NCBI GenBank assembly: GCA_046262635.1 | Contig: JBHEMK010000011.1 | Location: forward strand, 1-18,932 | DNA: 18,932 nt | Reading direction: 5' to 3' | DNA from: JBHEMK01 sp046262635 | GTDB taxonomy: Bacteria > Actinomycetota > Thermoleophilia > Gaiellales > Gaiellaceae | Translations under genes and position numbers: made by a program | Shown here: positions 13,528 through 18,932 of the stretch, in pieces | How the letters are laid out: each line of letters opens with the position of its first letter | Numbering within the stretch: position 1 is the first letter of the stretch | The notes under the pieces: model-generated | Told to the model about the DNA's origin: nothing | Seen by the model: the letters and a program-made list of their open reading frames with translations, nothing else | Database searches by the model: none

Positions 13528-15242
13528 GGCAGCGAGGGGTTCGCCTGCCTGCTCAGCATCAGGACGTCGCCGCGCGAGGGGTCCTTGAGCCAGTTGGCGG
13601 CGAGGCCGACCCGGTAGTCGAACACGCGGCTCCGTCCGCGGTCGAGGTACGTGGTGCCCTCCGTTGTGCCGAGCACGTTCATCAGGACGCGGCATCGACG
13701 CGCTCCCCCGACGTTCTTCAGGCAGGCGATGCCGTGCTCGACCGGCGTCAGCGTCCGGTCCCAGATGTAGCGCGCCTGCTCGGAGTAGAGCCGGTAGAAG
13801 ACGGCTCCGCGAGCTCCGGCGGGGCGGCGCCAGGTGAGCTCCACACCCTTGGGCGTCGCCCGCGCACGAAGGTGAAAGTCGACGCCGGCCGGCACGACGA
13901 CGTTGTTCGTGAACTCTGAGACGATCGAGCGATTCTGGAGGGTCGGCAGCGCGGCCACCGCCACGAGCGGGACGAATCCCAGCAGCGCCGCGGCCGCGAC
14001 GAGCGGGATTCCTCTCGTCGCGATCGGCCGGATCGCCGGCAGCACGCGACCTCTGACCGCCCGCGCGACGTCCGGGACGAGGAGTGGCAGCGACGCGACG
14101 AGGACGAGATAGGCGGGCCATGCCGGCATCAGCAGCCTGAAGAAGGTCGCATCCTGGACGTTCGCACCGGACGACGTGCCCTTGACGAGGATGAAGGCTG
14201 CGAGCCAGCCGCCGACGACGAGCGCCTTGGGCCACGAGACTCGCGCGAGTGCGACGAACCCTGCGAACGGCAGCCACTCGATCAGGCGCATGCTCCAGAA
14301 GAACTCCCGGAGCTGCGCCAGGTTGTTGCCGAGCTGTGTCCAGTGGGCGTGCAAGCCCGCTGCGCCGGTGGCGACGAGCGGTGCCGCCGTCGCAGCGCCG
14401 GCGACGTGGACGACGGTCACGGCGAGGAGCGGCAGGTGGCCGAGCCCGCGTTCCTTCCAGACCGCGAGCGTCAGGGCCGCAGGCGCGATCGCCACGCCGT
14501 ACAGCAGCCCCGTGCGCCAGCGACGGGTCGCGAGCAGTGCGAGCCCGGGCCCCGCCACGAAGAGGACGTTGGCCGGCTTGATCCCGATCGCCAAGCCCGT
14601 GATCAACCCGGCGAGCAGCGCATCCCCCGGGGCCCGCGAGTCGAGCGCGCGCAGGAAGAGCCAAACCGCCCCCGTGACGACGACCATCGAGACGAAGTCG
14701 GCCAGGCCCGTCAAGCCCAGAGCCTGCGGGAGGAACTGCTCGACCCATTGCGCGTGGAAGCGCTGGACGAAGCCCGGGATGACGAGATACGGCGCGACCA
14801 CCCAGCCGACGGCGACCGTGTACCCGAGCCAGCGGCCGGCCAGCCGCTCACCGAGGCCGTACGCGAACCAGAGGCCGAGCGGGAGCAGGACGAGCACCTG
14901 CAGCAGCACGATCCCCGGCAGCGCTGCGAGGTAGCTCGGCCCAGCGAAGAGCGCGATCGGCGCGAGCAGCAGCGACCAGCCGTAGCCGATCGAGGTGGGC
15001 GGCAGGTGGCCGCCGGCGATTCCCCAGCCGGTCGTGTAGTAGAAGGTCTCGTCGCCGCCCTGGTAGAAGAGCCAGCCGTTGTGATGGATCGAAACGATCA
15101 GGGCGAGCAGGGCGAGCCACTGAACGACCGCCAGGAGGCCGAGGACGGAGAGCGGCCGGAGCTCCATCGTCCAGACCCAGGCGCGCGCCGTGAGCGGCCG
15201 AATCCGCGACGGTGCAGGGGCTGTCAGCGTCCGTTCGGCCAA
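13524..15242 (-). CDS. GT-C type membrane glycosyltransferase with C-terminal FN3-like domain
   Basis: Membrane protein of up to 572 residues. About ten hydrophobic segments occupy residues 30-445. Loop 1 contains QGGDETFYYTTGW (61-73), whose acidic pair fits the catalytic DE of GT39/PMT-like enzymes acting outside the membrane with polyprenyl-phosphate sugars. A soluble tail follows from about 454. It shows the FN3 pattern: VELTWRRPAG, then FYRLYSE, then GTTYLDRG and FDYRVGLAANW. Two cysteines (about 507 and 517) could form a disulfide, consistent with an extracytoplasmic location. The start is uncertain. TTG 15242, four bases after the fcl stop, gives the full frame; ATG 15167 would give 547 residues without the proline-rich leader. 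It is the last gene of the 17317-13524 operon. A polymerase role cannot be excluded. Confidence 0.75.
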   Translation of the reverse strand: MAERTLTAPAPSRIRPLTARAWVWTMELRPLSVLGLLAVVQWLALLALIVSIHHNGWLFYQGGDETFYYTTGWGIAGGHLPPTSIGYGWSLLLAPIALFAGPSYLAALPGIVLLQVLVLLPLGLWFAYGLGERLAGRWLGYTVAVGWVVAPYLVIPGFVQRFHAQWVEQFLPQALGLTGLADFVSMVVVTGAVWLFLRALDSRAPGDALLAGLITGLAIGIKPANVLFVAGPGLALLATRRWRTGLLYGVAIAPAALTLAVWKERGLGHLPLLAVTVVHVAGAATAAPLVATGAAGLHAHWTQLGNNLAQLREFFWSMRLIEWLPFAGFVALARVSWPKALVVGGWLAAFILVKGTSSGANVQDATFFRLLMPAWPAYLVLVASLPLLVPDVARAVRGRVLPAIRPIATRGIPLVAAAALLGFVPLVAVAALPTLQNRSIVSEFTNNVVVPAGVDFHLRARATPKGVELTWRRPAGARGAVFYRLYSEQARYIWDRTLTPVEHGIACLKNVGGARRCRVLMNVLGTTEGTTYLDRGRSRVFDYRVGLAANWLKDPSRGDVLMLSRQANPSLP

Positions 15243-15246
15243 GTCG

Positions 15247-16179
15247 CTAGCGGACCGCGGGCTCAGCGCGTGAGGCGCGGTACCACGCGACGGTCCGCTC
15301 CAGGCCTTCGCGGAAGGACGTCCTTGCCTCGAAACCGAAGAGCTCGCGCGCCCGCGTCACGTCGAGGCGGCGCCGCGGCTGGCCGTTCGGCTTCGAGGTG
15401 TCCCAGACGATCTCGCCGTCGTAGCCGGTTCGCTCGGCCGCGAGCTCGGCGAGGTCGCGGATCGAGATCTCCTCGCCGGTACCGAGGTTGACCGGCTCGG
15501 CGCCGTCGTAGCGCTCCGCCGCGAGCACGATCCCCTCCGCGCAGTCCTCGACGAAGAGGAACTCCCGCGTCGGGGTCCCGTCCCCCCAGAGGACGATCTC
15601 GCGCTCGCCGCGCTCCTGCGCCTCGACCATCTTGCGGATCAACGCGGGGATCACGTGCGACGTCTCGAGGTCGAAGTTATCCCCGGGGCCGTAGAGGTTG
15701 ACCGGCAGCAGGTAGACGGCGTCGGTGCCGTACTGCTCGCGGTAGCTCTGCGCCCCGACGAGCAGGGCCTTCTTGGCGACGCCGTAGGGGGCGTTCGTCT
15801 CCTCCGGATAGCCGTTCCAGAGATCCTCCTCGCGGAAGGGGACCGGGGCGAACTTCGGGTACGCGCAGATCGTCCCGAGCAGCACCACCTTCGCGACGCC
15901 GTGCAGCCGGCTCTGCTCGAGCACGTGCGCGCCCATCAGCAGGTTCGCATACCAGTAGCGCCCGGGGTTGTCGCGGTTCGCGCCGATCCCGCCGACCTCG
16001 GCGGCAAGGTGGAGCACGAGCTCCGGGCGCGCGTCGCCGAAGAGGCGCTCCGTCTCCTCCGGGCGCGTCAGGTCGAAGTCCCGGCGGCGCGCGACGAACG
16101 GCTCCTCGCCCGCGGCACGCAGCCGGTCGACGACGTGCGTGCCGAGGAAGCCGCCGCCGCCGGTGACGAGAACCCTCAC
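15247..16179 (-). CDS. fcl: GDP-L-fucose synthase (GDP-4-keto-6-deoxymannose 3,5-epimerase/4-reductase)
   Basis: A 310-residue extended SDR that would convert GDP-4-keto-6-deoxy-D-mannose to GDP-L-fucose with NADPH. The Rossmann motif is VTGGGGFLG (5-13), and HLAAEVGGIGANRDNP (57-72) is a hallmark of this enzyme. The catalytic YxxxK is Y132 and K136 in NAPYGVAKK. Cys105 in GTICAYPK and His175 in SHVIPAL correspond to the acid/base residues Cys109 and His179 of the E. coli enzyme; the serine at Ser107 is threonine here (T103). WGDGTPTREFLFVEDC (198-213) is also diagnostic. GTG 16179 is chosen because it begins the Rossmann strand and has AGAGG 6 bases upstream; only one base separates it from the upstream stop. 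The matching gmd lies on the other strand at the window's end. Confidence 0.93.
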   Translation of the reverse strand: MRVLVTGGGGFLGTHVVDRLRAAGEEPFVARRRDFDLTRPEETERLFGDARPELVLHLAAEVGGIGANRDNPGRYWYANLLMGAHVLEQSRLHGVAKVVLLGTICAYPKFAPVPFREEDLWNGYPEETNAPYGVAKKALLVGAQSYREQYGTDAVYLLPVNLYGPGDNFDLETSHVIPALIRKMVEAQERGEREIVLWGDGTPTREFLFVEDCAEGIVLAAERYDGAEPVNLGTGEEISIRDLAELAAERTGYDGEIVWDTSKPNGQPRRRLDVTRARELFGFEARTSFREGLERTVAWYRASRAEPAVR

Positions 16180-16180
16180 C

Positions 16181-17317
16181 TCAGGCCTCTGCGGGAGCCG
16201 CCGTGCGTGCCAGCCAGTCGACCCGGCCGATCCACTTGTCACGGTTCGCGGCATACCACTCGATCGTCCGCAGGACGCCCTCCTCCCACGACACCTTCGG
16301 CTCCCAGCCGGTCTCGCGGTTGAGCTTCTCGTAGCCGACTCGCAGTGCCATCACCTCGCTGGCACCCGGGCGGAAGCGCGCCGGCGTCGTCACGATCTCG
16401 CGCCCGGCGGGCCAGAAGCCGTTCTCCTCACCGACCCTCAGGATCAGCGCGACCCAGCCGCCCATCGAGATGTTCTGGCCCTGGCCGTAGACGTAGACGT
16501 CGCCGGGGATCCCGTGCGCAGCCACCGTCAGGTGGCCGCGGACGCCGTCCGTGCAGAAGCAGAAGTCGCGCAGCGGCTCGAGCTGGCCGAGCTCGATCGT
16601 CTCGTGCTCGAGCGCCTGGGTGATGATCGTGCCGGTGACGTAGCGCGGGTTCTGGCGCGGGCCGTAGTTGTTGAACATCCGCGTGACGACGCCCGGCAGC
16701 CCGAAGGCGTCGTGGTAGTTCATCGTCAGGAAGTCGGCTGCGACCTTGGAGGTGGCGTAGATCGACTTCGGGTTGATCGGCGAGCGCTCGTGCAGGATCA
16801 GCCCGCCGTCCGCGTCGAAGTCGTGGTGGTGCGCGACGGCCTCGCGGACGTTGCCGTACTCCTCGGAGGTGCCCGCCGTGTCGAACTTCTCGAGCTCGAG
16901 CCCCTGGTCGACGACCGACTGCAGCAGGTTCAGCGTGCCGAGCGTGTTGGCCATCACGGTCTCGTACGGGCGGTGCCACGACTCGCCGACGTGGGCCTGG
17001 GCGCCGAGATGGAAGATGTAGGGCCGGTCGCCGGCCGAGTCGCGGATCTCGCGAATCAGGTAGTCGACCGAGGTCTTGTCGGTCAGGTCGGCGAAGTGGA
17101 CCTTGAGCTGCTCCCGGAGCGGGGAGATGTTGTTCAGCGCGCCGCTCGAGGTGGCGCGGACGAAGGCGTGAACGTTGGCGCCGCAGGCGACCAGAGCCTC
17201 GGTCAGATGCGAGCCCATGAAGCCGTCGGCGCCGGTGACGAGCGCTGTGCGACCGCCGTAGAGCGAGCCGAGCTCCTCGCGGAGCGCCTCGGTCCAGTGC
17301 GGGGAGTCTGCTTTCAT
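16181..17317 (-). CDS. Extended SDR, probable NDP-sugar 4,6-dehydratase or epimerase
   Basis: A 378-residue NAD-dependent sugar-nucleotide enzyme. The Rossmann motif is VTGADGFMGSHLTEAL (27-42). HLGAQAHVGESW (103-114) and the active-site strand DTAGTSEEYGNV (146-157) follow, and the catalytic YxxxK is Y187 and K191 in SIYATSK. FNNYGPRQNPRYV (215-227) is the usual substrate-loop region. The TSEE stretch fits a 4,6-dehydratase (the T-acid-E triad) better than a simple 4-epimerase, but the substrate (GDP-, dTDP-, CDP- or UDP-sugar) cannot be assigned by eye. It is first in an operon with fcl and the GT-C gene, one base upstream of fcl, so it may feed fcl or make another deoxysugar. ATG 17317 is the natural start; the longer open frame upstream reads through the divergent promoter region. 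Confidence 0.85.
   Translation of the reverse strand: MKADSPHWTEALREELGSLYGGRTALVTGADGFMGSHLTEALVACGANVHAFVRATSSGALNNISPLREQLKVHFADLTDKTSVDYLIREIRDSAGDRPYIFHLGAQAHVGESWHRPYETVMANTLGTLNLLQSVVDQGLELEKFDTAGTSEEYGNVREAVAHHHDFDADGGLILHERSPINPKSIYATSKVAADFLTMNYHDAFGLPGVVTRMFNNYGPRQNPRYVTGTIITQALEHETIELGQLEPLRDFCFCTDGVRGHLTVAAHGIPGDVYVYGQGQNISMGGWVALILRVGEENGFWPAGREIVTTPARFRPGASEVMALRVGYEKLNRETGWEPKVSWEEGVLRTIEWYAANRDKWIGRVDWLARTAAPAEA
16186..16190 (-). promoter_or_regulatory. Shine-Dalgarno sequence for fcl
   Basis: On the - strand AGAGG lies 6 bases before GTG 16179, inside the last codons of the upstream dehydratase gene. It supports GTG 16179 over the longer in-frame extension. Confidence 0.45.
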
Positions 17318-17343
17318 CGTGCGGGTGCCGGCGGCAGGTGAGA

Positions 17344-17349
17344 AGAGTA
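17344..17349 (-). promoter_or_regulatory. Candidate -10 box (TACTCT) for the dehydratase-fcl operon
   Basis: On the - strand TACTCT fits TANNNT and lies 26 bases before ATG 17317, which would give a short leader of roughly 18-20 bases. No ribosome-binding site or clear -35 is visible. It is the only TANNNT I found in the 55-base region between this operon and the divergent flippase gene. Confidence 0.3.
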
Positions 17350-17372
17350 GCCACCCGCCCCGCCGGAGCGCG

Positions 17373-18806
17373 GTGCGATCCGGCCTGCTCACGGGGCTCG
17401 CGATGCTCGTCCTCTCGCTCTCGGGAGCGGCCGCTGGTGCCCTGCTCGCGCAGAAGTTCGGCCGCAACGCCCGGACGGACGGGTTCCTGGCCGCATACGG
17501 CATCTACCTGGTTCTCACGACCGCTGCGCAGTCGTTTCGCCTGGTCGTCGTCCCGGAGCTGACCCGGGCCGCCGAGCAGGGGCGGCTCGGCCAGGAGCTG
17601 CGGGCCTATGCCCTCGCCTTCGTCGCCCTCGCGGTGCCGGTGAGCGTGCTGGTCGCCGTGCTCGCAAGGCCGGTTGGGGACGCGCTGACGGGAAGCCTCC
17701 CGCCTGCAGCCGCGGCCGAGGCGTCCGCGGCGGTCCCGTGGGTCGTCGCCGCCGCCTTCGCGCAGCTCCTGGCCGCGCTCGCTGCGAGCGCGCTCGCGGT
17801 GCTCGACAGCTACGGCACGGCAGCCGCCGGCTACGCGGCCGGCGGGATCGGCGCTCTCGCGCTCTTCGCCGCGCTCGCCGACGGCCACGGGCTGATCGCG
17901 CTCGCCTGGGGTATCGCGCTGAACGGCGCGATCACGGCCGCCGTGCCGCTGGTACGGCTCGGCTCGCTGGCCGCCCGTCTCGGCCGCGGCATCGGCCCGC
18001 TGGAGGTTCCGAGCCGACTCTGGCGGCTCGTCCAGGGTGCCGCGGTGCCGATCGTCCTCCAGGCCTTCTACGTCGTCGCGCTCCGGCTCGTCTCGGGTCT
18101 CGGCGTGGGCGAGGTGACGAGCTTCTCGTACGCCTATCTGCTGGCGGTGATGCTGATCACGGCGACGGCCTTCTCGCTCGGTCTGATCTCGTCGGCGCCG
18201 CTGACCCGGCGCGGGCTCGACGCCGAGCGTGCGGCCGAGCACGTCGTGCACTCGTCCTGGGTGAGCCTGGCGCTCGTGGGCGCCGCAGCGGGGGTCTTCG
18301 CGCTCGTCGGCGGCCGCATCGTCGCCTTCGTGCTGGGCGAGGCGTACGCGGGCGTTGGCCGGATCGTGGTCGAGCTGGCGCCCTGGATGGTCGCGACGAT
18401 CGCATTCTATGCGGTGTTTCCGCTCGTCTTCGTGCTGGGACACCGGCGTGCGCTCGTTCCGGTCGCCCTCGGATCGCTCCTGCTCGACGGGGCCGTGGGC
18501 TACGGGCTGCGCGAGGCGTTCGGCACCACCGGCGTGGCGGTGGGGCTCGCGCTCGCGACGCTCGCGATCGTCGCGGCACTGCTCTACGACATCTCGCCAC
18601 GGACGCTCGCCGTCGCGTTCGCCGGGCTCGCCCGGCTGGCGGTGCTGGTCACGCTGTCGGCGGTCGTGGCCTTCGGTCTGCCGTCGCTCGTCCTGCCGGC
18701 GCCGGCGGCGGCTCCGGCCGGCCTCCTCGTCTACGTGCTCCTGCTGCTCTCGCTGCGAGCCTTCGGGTTACGCGAGGCCTGGGCGTACGTGCGGGCCCTC
18801 CACTAA
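17373..18806 (+). CDS. MurJ/MATE-like lipid-linked oligosaccharide flippase (MOP superfamily)
   Basis: Polytopic membrane protein of 477 residues with about twelve to fourteen hydrophobic segments. Near the N-terminus are SGAAAGALLAQKFGRNARTDGFLAAYGI and AQSFRLVVVPELTRA, the arrangement of MurJ/MviN-like transporters in which helix 1 leads into a charged loop with a conserved aspartate. By family and context it would flip the undecaprenyl-linked repeat unit to the outer face. It lacks the long C-terminal extension of actinobacterial MurJ. GTG 17373 (GGAG 4 bases upstream) is preferred because it leaves room for divergent promoters; GTG 17319 would add 18 residues and lie one base from the divergent ATG. 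It is followed after 11 bases by gmd. Confidence 0.84.
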   Translation: MRSGLLTGLAMLVLSLSGAAAGALLAQKFGRNARTDGFLAAYGIYLVLTTAAQSFRLVVVPELTRAAEQGRLGQELRAYALAFVALAVPVSVLVAVLARPVGDALTGSLPPAAAAEASAAVPWVVAAAFAQLLAALAASALAVLDSYGTAAAGYAAGGIGALALFAALADGHGLIALAWGIALNGAITAAVPLVRLGSLAARLGRGIGPLEVPSRLWRLVQGAAVPIVLQAFYVVALRLVSGLGVGEVTSFSYAYLLAVMLITATAFSLGLISSAPLTRRGLDAERAAEHVVHSSWVSLALVGAAAGVFALVGGRIVAFVLGEAYAGVGRIVVELAPWMVATIAFYAVFPLVFVLGHRRALVPVALGSLLLDGAVGYGLREAFGTTGVAVGLALATLAIVAALLYDISPRTLAVAFAGLARLAVLVTLSAVVAFGLPSLVLPAPAAAPAGLLVYVLLLLSLRAFGLREAWAYVRALH

Positions 18807-18809
18807 CGT
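18804..18809 (+). promoter_or_regulatory. Candidate -10 box (TAACGT) for a leaderless gmd mRNA
   Basis: TAACGT fits TANNNT and ends 8 bases before ATG 18818. Its first three bases are the stop codon of the flippase gene, the same arrangement as at 271-276. No Shine-Dalgarno sequence lies in the 11-base gap. No clear -35 is visible. Confidence 0.4.
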
Positions 18810-18817
18810 CTGCACCG

Positions 18818-18932
18818 ATGCGCCGCGCGCTGATCACCGGGATCGGAGGCCAGGACGGCTCGTACCTGGCGGAGCTGCTTCTGGAGGAAGGGTACGAGGT
18901 CTACGGGCTCGTGCGGCGCCCCGCCTCCTCGC
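18818..18932 (+). CDS. gmd: GDP-mannose 4,6-dehydratase, N-terminal fragment (3' end outside window)
   Basis: The first 38 codons of an extended SDR. ALITGIGGQDGSYLAELLL followed by EEGYEVYGLVRRPAS is the N-terminal Rossmann strand, glycine motif and second strand of GDP-mannose 4,6-dehydratase; GQDGSYLAE is characteristic of that enzyme. The full-length protein would convert GDP-D-mannose to GDP-4-keto-6-deoxy-D-mannose, the substrate of the fcl product encoded about 2.6 kb upstream on the other strand. Because only the N-terminus is visible, a related sugar 4,6-dehydratase remains possible. ATG 18818 gives the usual family start. Confidence 0.85.
   Translation, partial: MRRALITGIGGQDGSYLAELLLEEGYEVYGLVRRPASS

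Noticed and set aside
17319..17372. Upstream GTG (17319) as start of the flippase
   Set aside because: It would leave a single base between divergent start codons and add a polar, proline/serine-rich extension before the first helix; GTG 17373 has GGAG nearby and a natural membrane N-terminus.
16428..18443. Long - strand open frame across the flippase gene and the dehydratase start (about 671 codons)
   Set aside because: It crosses two real genes and the divergent gap and has an arginine/glutamate-rich composition without motifs; the same holds for the long - strand frame at 2903-4738.
1..18932. Search for mobile elements, CRISPR arrays, tRNA/rRNA genes and toxin-antitoxin pairs
   Set aside because: No transposase-like protein, terminal inverted repeats, regularly spaced direct repeats or tRNA-like cloverleaf was found, and composition is uniform along the window, so there is no sequence sign of a recent insertion.

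Overview
This window is a dense surface-polysaccharide (exopolysaccharide or O-antigen-like) biosynthesis locus from a very GC-rich bacterium. GC-rich third codon positions, frequent GTG starts, ATGA/GTGA stop-start overlaps and several apparently leaderless genes with TANNNT -10 boxes point to an actinobacterium. A deep-branching soil group such as Thermoleophilia is plausible, but that placement is inference from general style and not from a marker gene. I see no rRNA, tRNA, CRISPR array, transposase, integrase or phage gene. Coding density is close to complete: no gap between genes exceeds about 60 bases.

Layout. (1) Positions 1-4219, + strand: the end of a GT4 glycosyltransferase, a NodB-type polysaccharide deacetylase, a two-lobed GNAT-like acyltransferase and two more GT4 glycosyltransferases, the last four joined by 4-base or 1-base overlaps. 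(2) Positions 4186-8335, - strand: an asparagine-synthase-type amidotransferase (asnB), a GT-C membrane glycosyltransferase and a GT4 glycosyltransferase, again coupled by 4-base overlaps. (3) Positions 8367-9621: an atypical deacetylase-like gene (+) facing a SAM methyltransferase (-). (4) Positions 9674-13527, + strand: the initiating polyprenyl-phosphate sugar-phosphate transferase, a CgeB-like glycosyltransferase, a GT2 polyprenyl-phosphate-sugar-synthase-like enzyme and a small DUF2304 membrane protein. (5) Positions 13524-17317, - strand: an extended-SDR sugar-nucleotide dehydratase, GDP-L-fucose synthase (fcl), and a second GT-C membrane protein with an FN3-like tail. (6) Positions 17373-18932, + strand: a MurJ/MATE-like lipid-linked oligosaccharide flippase and the 5' end of GDP-mannose 4,6-dehydratase (gmd).

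How it fits together (inference from families). Gmd and Fcl would supply GDP-L-fucose. The sugar-phosphate transferase loads the first sugar onto undecaprenyl phosphate, and the GT4, CgeB-like and GT2 enzymes extend it in the cytoplasm. The flippase carries the lipid-linked unit across the membrane. The two GT-C enzymes may add polyprenyl-phosphate-linked sugars outside, with the GT2/DUF2304 pair as a likely donor synthase. The deacetylases, acyltransferase, amidotransferase and methyltransferase would decorate the glycan. I recognise no Wzy polymerase, Wzz length regulator or outer export gene, so the locus probably continues beyond both ends.

The most distinctive signals are the repeated TANNNT boxes 5-8 bases before start codons, the overlap of coding regions at all three convergent junctions, the unusual deacetylase-like protein at 8367-9014, and the FN3-like tail on the membrane protein at 13524-15242.
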